From positions 2,697,429 through 2,761,428 of the forward strand of contig OZ244957.1 in NCBI GenBank assembly GCA_965222535.1: a stretch of 64,000 nucleotides of DNA. The letters run 5' to 3'. Shown in pieces: positions 52,350 to 60,400 of the stretch. The translations under genes were made by a program, and so were the position numbers. The stretch's first letter is position 1; each line of letters starts with the position of its first letter. The DNA comes from G965222535 sp965222535. Lineage in GTDB: Bacteria > Pseudomonadota > Gammaproteobacteria > HK1. A model generated the notes under the pieces. The model was not told the DNA's origin, did no database searches, and saw only the letters and a list, made by a program, of their open reading frames with translations.

Positions 52350-53435
52350 ATGGATTTAATAGACAAAATTAAAGAAATCTCTTCTAGAATCCCAAAGCAA
52401 ATTGATCATATAAAAACAGAAGAAGCAACAAAAAATGCATTCATAATGCCTTTCATAAGCGCATTAGGATATGATGTATTTAATCCATTTGAAGTTATTC
52501 CAGAATTCACCGCAGATATTGGTGCAAAAAAAGGAGAAAAAGTTGATTATGCAATAAAAAAAGATGATGGAATAATTATCTTAATTGAATGCAAATGGTC
52601 TGGAGCAGATTTACATAAAGATTATGCATCACAACTATATCGATATTTCTCTGCAACAGAAGCTAGATTCGCCATTCTTACGAATGGAATAAGCTATGAA
52701 TTTTATTCTGACATTGATGAACTAAACAAAATGGATTCAAAACCTTTCTTTATATTTAACATTTTAGATTTTGAAGATCACCACATAAATGAACTAAAAA
52801 AATTCACTAAGCAAACCTTTTCGCTAGAAGATATCCTAACAACTGCTAGTACCCTAAAATATGCAGGGGCAATTAAAAAAATATTAGAAGAAGAACTGAA
52901 AAATCCTTCCGAATCGTTTGTTCGTTTTTTTGCATCTCAAGTATATGATAAGCGATTAACACAGCCAGTAATAGAGCAATTTACAAAAATTGCAAGAGAA
53001 TCTAGAAGCCAGTTTATAAATGACCGCATAAATGAACGCTTAAAATCTGCATTGTCAGCTAATGAGAAAGTGATTGATTCTAATATAACAAAATCTCTCG
53101 AAGATGTAGAAAACACACCTCCAAATGACAAAGCCGGTATTTTAACTACATAAGAAGAAGTGGATGGTTACAACATTGTCAGAGCAATTCTTAGAGAGAA
53201 CATAAACGTCAATAGAGTCGTAATGAGAGATACAAAAAGTTATTGTGGCATCTTACTTGATGATAATAATAGAAAACCTATCTGCAGGCTCCATTTCAAT
53301 TATTCACAAAAATATTTAGGTTTATTCACAGATAAAAAAGAAGAACGCGTGAAAATAGAAAACCTTGAGGATATCTTTAAATTTGCAGATCAAATTAAAT
53401 CTTCCATTAGCGAGTACGAGGCAGAGTTAGCATAA
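52350..53435 (+). pseudogene. HsdR-N-type nuclease-like gene split by an in-frame stop
   Basis: The first part (52350-53153, 267 residues) has the type I restriction HsdR N-terminal (PD-(D/E)xK) fold: FTADIGAKKGEKVDYAI, ILIECKW with the E-x-K pair, then ATEARFAILTNG and the LKKFTKQTF linker. TAA at 53151-53153 interrupts the frame. In the same frame, immediately after it, comes EEVDGYNIVRAILRENI, RVVMRDTKSYCGILLDDNNR and KPICRLHFNYSQKYLGLF, the well-conserved C-terminal domain of this stand-alone family. Joining them gives about 361 residues, the expected length. A CAA to TAA change would explain the stop. A GTG at 53160 could restart translation. AT-rich; probably horizontally acquired. Confidence 0.82.
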
Positions 53436-53546
53436 CAAATTACTCCAGTCAGCGCGCTTTCAGCGTGCGGCTGAGACAAACGTTATACATTTGAACGCAC
53501 AGCAGATGTCTAACTAATTTTCATTTTGTGCAATTGGAGAATGACC

Positions 53547-53693
53547 ATGTCTGACAAAATTAAACCAAATGATAATAGAGCTAACCAGCAGAATCCAAAT
53601 AAAGGAACACCTGGACAGAACCAGCAGCACGCCAAAAATAAAGGCAATCGCGGCAAACAGATGAACCCCAATCAAGGGGGAAAGAAAAAGTAA
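53547..53693 (+). CDS. Small low-complexity protein (48 residues)
   Basis: Starts MSDKIKPNDNRANQQNPN and continues with Asn, Gln, Gly and Lys-rich sequence ending KQMNPNQGGKKK, then TAA at 53691. A GGAGA lies seven bases before the ATG at 53547, with an in-frame ATG two codons earlier. The composition predicts an unstructured, strongly basic peptide. I do not recognise a functional family, although short NDNRAN/NPN-type peptides occur in other bacteria. The spacing and Shine-Dalgarno argue that it is translated. Confidence 0.6.
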   Translation: MSDKIKPNDNRANQQNPNKGTPGQNQQHAKNKGNRGKQMNPNQGGKKK

Positions 53694-53814
53694 AGGAGAG
53701 CCGATTCACGTACCCTATTTAAGTAAGGGTGCGAATAAGTCCCCAATCCACCTTATTGTTGCCCATTCTACAAGGGCAGCAGCCCGCATTGGGCGACGAG
53801 CGAAGCGACCGCGG

Positions 53815-54465
53815 CTACACAGCGGGCGGTGACGGCGGCAGCCCCTCGCCATGTTGCAGTGACAGCAACAGCCGATGGATGTTATCGTGCGCTGCTTGTT
53901 CGTGATGCTGGCGGTAGTAGTCGCTGTTATAGAACCAGGGGCGCGCCATTAAACTGCGCAGAAAGCGGATCTGCCCGGTGCTGAACTCAGCGTCGCTAAG
54001 ATGGGGGAACTCGTTGCGCACGTTGGTACTGTCACGCAGGAACTCCGGCCAAGGAAGGCAGAAGCTGGACAGGTCAATGTCGACCATCAGGCACTGATCA
54101 GGGGTTGTCGGCACACTGGGGTGGACGGTGACCATAATCAGCGCCTGCACCTGCTGCCGCAGGTCTTCGTCAATAACTCCAGTGGAGTGCTCCATGAAGC
54201 GATCGGCGCTGCATTGCTCGTTATCCTTGGCACCGATCTGGTAAATCACGTCGTGGTACCAAATCGATAGCTCAAGCGCCTCGGCGCATTCAACCTCTTG
54301 CGGTATTTTATCCAGTTGCGCAAGGCAATGCGCGATATGCTCCAAGGTGTGGTAATGGCGCTGCGGCTCGCCATAGTGCCCAGCCAACTGCTCAAACAAT
54401 AAACCGCCTGCCGCCGCATCGCCGCCACAGCGCGACCACAGGGCCGCAAAGCGTATTTTATCCAT
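53815..54465 (-). CDS. HD-superfamily metal-dependent hydrolase
   Basis: 216 residues. It shows the YHTLEHIAHCL motif and IWYHDVIY (the HD pair), a NEQCSADRF helix and a VDIDLSSFCLPWPEF segment, which together are the signature of a conserved but uncharacterised HD-domain family (predicted phosphohydrolase). The substrate is unknown. The ATG at 54465 lies 22 bp from a subfamily B element end (cGAGGTTCC). It lies downstream of the cyclic-nucleotide-binding gene on the same strand, separated by that element. Confidence 0.85.
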   Translation of the reverse strand: MDKIRFAALWSRCGGDAAAGGLLFEQLAGHYGEPQRHYHTLEHIAHCLAQLDKIPQEVECAEALELSIWYHDVIYQIGAKDNEQCSADRFMEHSTGVIDEDLRQQVQALIMVTVHPSVPTTPDQCLMVDIDLSSFCLPWPEFLRDSTNVRNEFPHLSDAEFSTGQIRFLRSLMARPWFYNSDYYRQHHEQAAHDNIHRLLLSLQHGEGLPPSPPAV

Positions 54466-54486
54466 TACCTCTCAATATCCCTACAA

Positions 54487-54693
54487 GGAACCTCGAAAAA
54501 CCCCAAAACGGGATGGCGTTTGGGGGGAAAGGGTTGTTTTATTTTTAATGATGAGCGCCTACGGCGCGCCATTCGCTGACCTCTCGATCCGCTCAACGGC
54601 ACCACGGAATGATTGCTGGAAGGCCCTTTGCCCCATAGACAAACATCCGCAGGATGCCTCGAAAAGCAGGCTGTGCTGGTTTTTTGAGGCACC
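54487..54693 (+). repeat. Intergenic element, subfamily B (most complete copy)
   Basis: Family A ends (GGAACCTCGAAAAACCCC, and a hairpin from GATGCCTCGAAAAGC to GCTGGTTTTTTGAGGCACC) enclose a different core: TTTGGGGGGAAAGGG pairing with CCCTTTGCCCC, GCGCCTACGGCGCGCC, CGCTCAACGGCACCACGG and AATGATTGCTGGAAGG. It is homologous to 12545-12686 and 58410-58508. The GGAACC end points to the HD hydrolase gene. Confidence 0.9.
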
Positions 54694-54731
54694 TTATGGT
54701 TTTCTTATTCAGAGCCCCCAGCCGCGCTTGC

Positions 54732-55199
54732 TTAACCAGCGCCTGACTGCGTCTCAAGTTCCGCCTTCACTGCCAGCAATTGGCGGTGGGTGCGCACCAG
54801 CTTATCGCTCAACTGGCGCATCACATCCAGCGCCGCCTCGGCATTTTCCGCCAGCAGGCGCAAAAACTTCTCATCGCTGATGCGCAGCGCCACCATCTGA
54901 CCTTTGGCGCGGATCGCTGCCGAACGCGGTGCCCCAGTCAGCACCCCAAGCTCGCCCACCAACTGGTTCCTGCCGAGCACCGCGCCGCTGATCGGCTTGC
55001 CGTCATTGTCCAGAATCTCAGCCTCCCCCTCCGTGATCACATACGCGCAATCGGCCGCATCGCCGGCACAAAACACGATCTCCCCGTCATCAAAGCGCAA
55101 CGACTGACTGGTGAACGCCAGCAGCTTAAGCCGCGACGGTTCAATCTTGGAAAACATTGGCACCTTGCGCAATAGGTCAACTTCTGTATTCAGATCCAT
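54732..55199 (-). CDS. Cyclic-nucleotide-binding-domain protein
   Basis: 155 residues from the ATG at 55199. A single cNMP-binding beta-barrel is followed by a helical tail: LLRKVPMFSKIEPSRLKLLAF, GEIVFCAGDAADCAYVITEG, LGRNQLVGELGVLTGAPRSA with the phosphate-binding Glu/Arg loop, and a C-terminal SDKLVRTHRQLLAVKAELE coiled segment. There is no helix-turn-helix, so it is not a CRP-type transcription factor. It lies 184 bp downstream of the unusual ABC transporter gene on the same strand and may regulate that transporter (inference). Confidence 0.9.
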   Translation of the reverse strand: MDLNTEVDLLRKVPMFSKIEPSRLKLLAFTSQSLRFDDGEIVFCAGDAADCAYVITEGEAEILDNDGKPISGAVLGRNQLVGELGVLTGAPRSAAIRAKGQMVALRISDEKFLRLLAENAEAALDVMRQLSDKLVRTHRQLLAVKAELETQSGAG

Positions 55200-55383
55200 C
55201 CGCTTATCCCTCATGGAGTCCGGGAATAGCACCCTAGGCGTAAGCCGTGATAGTTGCTATTTTCCATACTGGGGTGCCCTGCTGGCAATTCACTGCACAG
55301 CAGATCGCCCTCAGACGGCAGGATGTGCAGCCACTTCCCCCTGCCCTCTCAATCTTATTGTGATGCCTGAAAATGAGCACGCC

Positions 55384-58293
55384 TTAATTCGCCTGCAGCA
55401 ACTGGCGCAGTCTGCTCCCCGCTTGATCGAGCTCATCAAACCGCCCTTGCTCGACAACACGACCTGATTCAATGACCAACACGTGATCAAAGTGCTTGGA
55501 AAATTCAGTTCGATGCAGCACCCAAATCAGACTGCGATGGGAAAATTCGGCGATCATCTCGCGTTGAATGTGCTGCTGAGCAGTATTATCCAGCACCGCC
55601 GTAGCACGATCGACGATGATTATATCGGGGCGCTTCATGATGCACCGGGCGATGGCGAGCTTCTGGCGCTGCGCGGTGGTCAAACGCCCGCCGGCAACAC
55701 CAACATGATAGTCTAGGCCAAGCTCGGTGATCGGCTGCGTCAGATCCAACTGCTCGATCACCTGCTGCACCAAAGCGCCAATCACGGTTTCACTGCGCGC
55801 TTTGCCGTACACCAGACGCCCGAACAGGATGTTGTCCTGCACCGAAATCGCCGGGTTATAGTTATCGAGGTCAAAGAACGCTATCGGCGGACGTGATCGG
55901 TCAACCCGCTCGACCAACAACTGGCGCGCTTTGAGGATGCGCTGTTGTATGCTCTCATCAATAAGCCCCAAGCGATGCCTTTCAATGATCAGCTTGAATG
56001 GCAGTGACAGCAGTTTCTTGTGACTTTCAGGGCTGAGATCGGCTGGCCCTCCCCCCTGGCGACTGTCGCTATGCGCCAGCAACGCACGGAACAGCGGCAG
56101 ATCCTCGGCGCTGATAAAACTGTATTGGATGAACAGATCATCCTCAGGAGACACGTCAGCGAACACATCCACCATGATCGCCGCCACTTCGCGCCCGATA
56201 CGCAGGAAGTCATCAATCAGATTGGCTTGCGCCAATACCTCCAACACCAGCGGGTTTTCGCCCAGCGATTCCGGATCAAAGGCCGCATCGATCGGCGTAC
56301 CGAACAACAGATTCTCGGCGACCGACATGTTGGTGTTGTAAGCGTTGCGATCAAAAAGCTCCACTAACTGCGCATATTCCGATTGTTGCAACTGCTGGTG
56401 CAGCAAGCCGCGCGCTTCCAGCAAGCGCTGCACCAATAGCGGGCGCTGCTGCGCATCGACGAGCCCCTGCAACCCTAGGCGGTACACATCACCACGCATG
56501 CTGCACACGTCCAGCACTTCAATGCTGCGCTGCAACAGGGCCTCGCTACCGCTGACGTTGGCACCGCTGTAATCGATCCAGTCGGCGTTGATGTCATAGG
56601 TGATATTGCCAGCGAGGCTGGCGTCATGTTGCGCTCTGTGCCATTCGATCAGCGCTTCCTGATCATACTCAGGTGCCACGGTCGGACGATGTTTCAGCCC
56701 GTACAGCAGGTTATCGCGCACGCTGCCGTGGAATATATTCGGCTCGTTATTGACATAGGCGATGCGCCGCCCCAAGATCGTTTCTGGCGCGTTGGCAAAA
56801 TTGACGCCGCCGATCGTCAGCGTTCCGCGCTGCACGCGCTTGATGCCAGCTAGGATGCGCGCAATGCGATCACTGCCACTATCGGTAACGCCGACAATGG
56901 CGATATTCGCTGGCAGCTCAGCGGTAAAGCTGAGGTTCCCTGGAAACGGCGATTTCTGTTCGTCGTCATCGCGCAGATCGACATTGCTGGCGACCAAAGT
57001 CCCCGTGACCGCTGTTGCTTCAGCCGGCTCTTCGGTTTGCAGCTGGTGCGAAAGCATGTACGGCACCTGAAACGAGGTCAGCAGCAGATCGTATTTGATC
57101 CGCGCATCTTCCATGATTTGATAAAAGTTCAGCAGTTCTTTCCATGGGACGGATAATTTTTCATAGTTGGCCAGCACCACCACCAGCGCGCCAATCGTGA
57201 TATCGCCCGCGATCACGAGGTAACCGCCGATGGCGTAGAAGAAAAACGGCGTGACTTGAGCGATAAAGTTGTTTAGAAACTTGATCATGAACTTCAGATA
57301 ATAGATCTTCACCCGCACATCGTAGATAACGCCCATGCGCGCGCCGTATTCAGTCAACTCGTATTGCGAGGTATCGTGGGTATGCACTTCCTGCACGCCG
57401 CCGACGACTTCGCTAATGCGTTCGGAAGCCTTGCGCGCCAACCGCACCCGCTGCTTTTTGTAAGCATTGAGTTTGGCCTGTAATTTGGTGATCAACCAGA
57501 TCTGCACTGGATACAACATGATCGCCAGAGCGCCAAGGATCGGATTCTGAACGAGGATAAATATCAGCAGGGTCAATAACTGCCCGCCTTGGAAAACCGG
57601 CAGTTTGATGGAATCGCCGATGAAACCGCCCAGCGGCTCGGTTTCGGCAACGATCATCGACACCACTTCACCCTGCGACAGTTTGCGAAAGCGCGACAGC
57701 GGAAAGCGCAGAATGCAGGCGTAAAACTCGTAGCGCAGGCGGCGCAACATGCGCTCGCCGACGATCCCGGCGTACACATTGATGACGTATTTGAAAACGC
57801 CGTTAATCAACACTAGGATCAGGAACATGCCGCACAATGCCAGCAAAAACGGCAACTGCTCCAGCTCGACCCCGGGAATCCCGGCACCCGCATCAAACAC
57901 CTCTCCCAGCAGCGGGATCCCGCTCGGATCAAAAGCAAACAGGTTTTGCGGAAAATCGGTGCCGCCGATCGCTTCATCGATGATCGTCTTTGGCAGATCA
58001 AGCGAAAAATAGAAAAACGGGAACGACGCCAAGGTCAGCAGCACCAACAGCAGCTGTTCGCGCAAACTGAAACGCAGAATGAAACGGAATATCGTCGATT
58101 CCATCAAGAGCAACCCCATCAGTGGCTGAAGTACGCCGGCAAACCCTGATGATCTGCCGGTCAACAATGGAAGTATAACCAGAAAAGCGCTTTCGAACAC
58201 CTCAAAAAGAATCAATGGAAGGGAATGTTGGAGAACAAAGGTGGGCTTTTTGCCTAGGCTGATCGGCGCGTTGGCGTTTTTGTCGTACCGCAC
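55384..58293 (-). CDS. ABC transporter (fused membrane and ATPase domains) with degenerate ATPase motifs
   Basis: 969 residues. An N-terminal type-I exporter membrane domain (about 60-400) includes LRYEFYACILRFPLSRFRKLSQGEVVSM, a coupling-helix region. The C-terminal ATPase domain starts near residue 430 but its motifs are eroded. Walker A reads GVTDSGSD (no Lys, Ser/Thr replaced by Asp). The signature LSGGQ is LTTAQ (about residue 868). Walker B reads IIIVDRATAV with Arg in place of the catalytic Glu. The H-loop histidine (VLHRTEF) remains. About 330 residues separate the Q-loop area from the signature, far more than usual. It either does not hydrolyse ATP or hydrolyses it differently. A cNMP-binding protein gene follows. 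Confidence 0.85.
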   Translation of the reverse strand: MRYDKNANAPISLGKKPTFVLQHSLPLILFEVFESAFLVILPLLTGRSSGFAGVLQPLMGLLLMESTIFRFILRFSLREQLLLVLLTLASFPFFYFSLDLPKTIIDEAIGGTDFPQNLFAFDPSGIPLLGEVFDAGAGIPGVELEQLPFLLALCGMFLILVLINGVFKYVINVYAGIVGERMLRRLRYEFYACILRFPLSRFRKLSQGEVVSMIVAETEPLGGFIGDSIKLPVFQGGQLLTLLIFILVQNPILGALAIMLYPVQIWLITKLQAKLNAYKKQRVRLARKASERISEVVGGVQEVHTHDTSQYELTEYGARMGVIYDVRVKIYYLKFMIKFLNNFIAQVTPFFFYAIGGYLVIAGDITIGALVVVLANYEKLSVPWKELLNFYQIMEDARIKYDLLLTSFQVPYMLSHQLQTEEPAEATAVTGTLVASNVDLRDDDEQKSPFPGNLSFTAELPANIAIVGVTDSGSDRIARILAGIKRVQRGTLTIGGVNFANAPETILGRRIAYVNNEPNIFHGSVRDNLLYGLKHRPTVAPEYDQEALIEWHRAQHDASLAGNITYDINADWIDYSGANVSGSEALLQRSIEVLDVCSMRGDVYRLGLQGLVDAQQRPLLVQRLLEARGLLHQQLQQSEYAQLVELFDRNAYNTNMSVAENLLFGTPIDAAFDPESLGENPLVLEVLAQANLIDDFLRIGREVAAIMVDVFADVSPEDDLFIQYSFISAEDLPLFRALLAHSDSRQGGGPADLSPESHKKLLSLPFKLIIERHRLGLIDESIQQRILKARQLLVERVDRSRPPIAFFDLDNYNPAISVQDNILFGRLVYGKARSETVIGALVQQVIEQLDLTQPITELGLDYHVGVAGGRLTTAQRQKLAIARCIMKRPDIIIVDRATAVLDNTAQQHIQREMIAEFSHRSLIWVLHRTEFSKHFDHVLVIESGRVVEQGRFDELDQAGSRLRQLLQAN

Positions 58294-58409
58294 GGCTTGA
58301 TAGCGCGCCTTTTACGGGTTACGGTAAGGCGATCGATCTTGGAACGGATGCGGTGCAAACCTATGGCGGTGCTCTGGGATAGTGGCGAGCGGGGCTCTGG
58401 AATTTAGGG

Positions 58410-58508
58410 CAATGACCCTTCCAGCAATCATTTCATGGTGCCGCTAGGCGCTCCTAATTAAAATTAAAAAAATCCATTTCCCCCAAATCCCCAGTTTTTC
58501 GAGGTTCC
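58410..58508 (-). repeat. Intergenic element, subfamily B (partial)
   Basis: CCCTTCCAGCAATCATTTCA, TGGTGCCGCTAGGCGC, TAATTAAAATTAAAAAAATCC, CCCCCAAATCCCCAG and TTTTTCGAGGTTCC. Part of the core is deleted compared with 54487-54693. The GAGG end runs straight into the TauE-like reading frame. Confidence 0.8.
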
Positions 58509-58550
58509 CTACTGAATCTTTCGCTAGAGTCGTTCGCGCTGCTGGCGCTG

Positions 58551-59249
58551 GTGTGTTTTTTTGCTGGCGTGGTGCGCGGCTTTACCGGGTTTGCGCTGTC
58601 GGCGTTGATTATGGCAGCGGCGGTTTCTATTTTGCCGCCGGTGCAGTTGATCCCGACGATGTGGTGGCTTGAACTGACGGCTTCGATCCTGATGCTGCGC
58701 AACCGCGGCTGGCGCGAGGCCGACTTTGGCGTTGTCGTCGGCCTGTCGATCGGTTCGGCCCTGGGCGTGCCGATCGGGATGTACCTAACGACCACGCTGC
58801 CGCTGGCAAGCTCTAGGGCATTAGCCCTTGGCATGATTCTGGTGCTGGCAGCCACCCAGTTACTGCGCCTGCGGATCGCTTGGCTGGCGACAAAGCCAGG
58901 GGTGTATGGCTCAGGCTTGCTGGCTGGCATCGCGACCGGGGTGGCGGGCGTTGGCGGGTTGGTGGTGGCGCTCTATGTCCTTGCCAGCAATGCCAAAGCT
59001 GCCCGCATGCGCGCCTCGCTGGTGTTGTTTTTGTTTTTCAGCCAATGCGCCACGCTGATCACCTTATTGGCATACCGCGTGATGGATTTGGCAGCGGTGT
59101 CGCGCGGCTTGAGCCTCGCGCTGCCGGTCGCCATCGGGGTGCTCATCGGTAGCCGCTTATTCATCCCCCGCTATGAACCCTACTACCGCCCATTGTGCTT
59201 GTCACTGTTGATCCTGCTGGCAGCGTGGGGGCTGCTGGCTAGAATTTAG
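58551..59249 (+). CDS. TauE/SafE-family sulfite/organosulfonate exporter-like permease
   Basis: At least 232 residues with seven to eight membrane segments and the family motif VRGFTGFALSAL near the N-terminus, plus ATGVAGVGG in the second half. It exports or imports sulfite, sulfoacetate or related anions in characterised members. No ATG start exists: GTG at 58551 falls after the natural N-terminal residues, and the frame is open back through NLSLESFALLAL to the end of an element at 58508, where a CTG at 58512 has GAGG seven bases upstream. The original start may have been displaced by the element. Confidence 0.85.
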   Translation: MCFFAGVVRGFTGFALSALIMAAAVSILPPVQLIPTMWWLELTASILMLRNRGWREADFGVVVGLSIGSALGVPIGMYLTTTLPLASSRALALGMILVLAATQLLRLRIAWLATKPGVYGSGLLAGIATGVAGVGGLVVALYVLASNAKAARMRASLVLFLFFSQCATLITLLAYRVMDLAAVSRGLSLALPVAIGVLIGSRLFIPRYEPYYRPLCLSLLILLAAWGLLARI

Positions 59250-59343
59250 CGGCGCAGAGGTTCAGGGGAGAAGGGCTTAGGGGAAGGGGGCTTCGGGGCT
59301 TAGGGCGGGGCTCTGGGATGGCTTCGGGCGGGGATTCTGGAAT

Positions 59344-60300
59344 CTTTTAATATTTTTAATCCTGAGATGCTAGGCAACGCCTAGCATCTCAGGAGTCTAA
59401 GGAGGGTAAAGAACGTTTTTATTGGGGGAAGGGTTAAGGCCCTCCTAACCCACCTAAACGCGGTACTCCCTTTCCCCAACCCCCTAACCCCAGCACAGCC
59501 TGCGCCCTCGCCTCAACGCCGTGCAGGGCCGAGGGCGGTAGTAACGCTCTGGCATAGTGGCGGGCAAGGCTCTGGGAACTTTTAATATTTTTAATCCTTT
59601 GATGCTAGGCAACGCCTAGCATCAAAGGAGTCTAAGGAGGGTAAAGACGTTTGTATTGGGGGAAGGGTTAAGGCGTGTTTAACCCACCTAAACGCGGTAC
59701 TCCCTTCCCCCAACCCCCTAACCCCAGCACAGCCTGCGCCCTCGCCTCAACGCCGTGCAGGGCCGAGGGCGGTAGTAACGCTCTGGAATTGGGAGCAATG
59801 CCCCGGGATGGCTTCGGGCGGGGATTCTGGAATCTTTTAATATTTTTAATCCTTTGATGCTAGGCAACGCCTAGCATCAAAGGAGTCTAAGGAGGGTAAA
59901 GACGTTTGTATTGGGGGAAGGGTTAAGGCGTGTTTAACCCACCTAAACGCGGTACTCCCTTCCCCCAACCCCCTAACCCCAGTACCGCCTGCGCCCTCGC
60001 CTCAACGCCGTGCAGGGCCGAGGGCGGTAGTAACGCTCTGGAATAGTGGCGGGCAAGGCTCTGGGAACTTCGGGCGGGGATTCTGGGATCTTTTAATATT
60101 TTTAATCCTGAGATGCTAGGCAGCGCCTAGCATCTCAGGAGTCTAAGGAGGGTAAAGACGTTTGTATTGGGGGAAGGGTTAAGGCGTGTTTAACCCACCT
60201 AAACGCGGTACTCCCTTCCCCCAACCCCCTAGCACAGCCTGCGCCCTCGCCTCAACGCCGTGCAGGGCCGAGGGCGGTAGTAACGCTCTGGAATTGGGGG
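59344..60300 (+). repeat. Four-unit tandem DNA array (about 235-256 bp units) with hairpins
   Basis: Units begin CTTTTAATATTTTTAATCC at 59344, 59579, 59834 and 60090. Each carries a perfect 15-bp hairpin with a three-base loop (59361-59393, 59596-59628, 59851-59883, 60107-60139), then TATTGGGGGAAGGG and its complement CCCTTCCCCCAA, then CCCCCTAACCCC and a long GC-rich tail ending GGTAGTAACGCTCTGG. No coding sequence is supported. Short linkers between units vary in length and order (GATGGCTTCGGGCGGGG and similar). Confidence 0.92.
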
Positions 60301-60344
60301 CAATGCCCCTTCCAGCAGTTCTTTCAGGATTAACCATAAAAGCG

Positions 60345-60393
60345 ATCCCTTTCCCCCACCCCTCCCATCCCGTTGAGGTTTTTCGAGGTCACC
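60345..60393 (-). repeat. Half copy of the intergenic element (GAGG end)
   Basis: CCCTTTCCCCCACCCCTCCC, ATCCCG and TTGAGGTTTTTCGAGGTCACC. The hairpin half is missing, replaced by the end of the tandem array. It faces the FRG-domain gene. Confidence 0.85.
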
Positions 60394-60400
60394 AGATGCT

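Noticed and set aside
12550..54692. Similar short peptides (VVPLSGS...QR.ARRR...SLKIKQ) encoded in two subfamily B copies
   Set aside because: The similarity is what DNA homology between copies would give; the third copy has a deletion that destroys the frame, and there is no ribosome-binding site.
59344..60300. Regular repeats that could be taken for a CRISPR array
   Set aside because: Repeat units are 235-256 bp with long conserved tails, not 25-40 bp repeats with unique spacers, and no cas gene is present.
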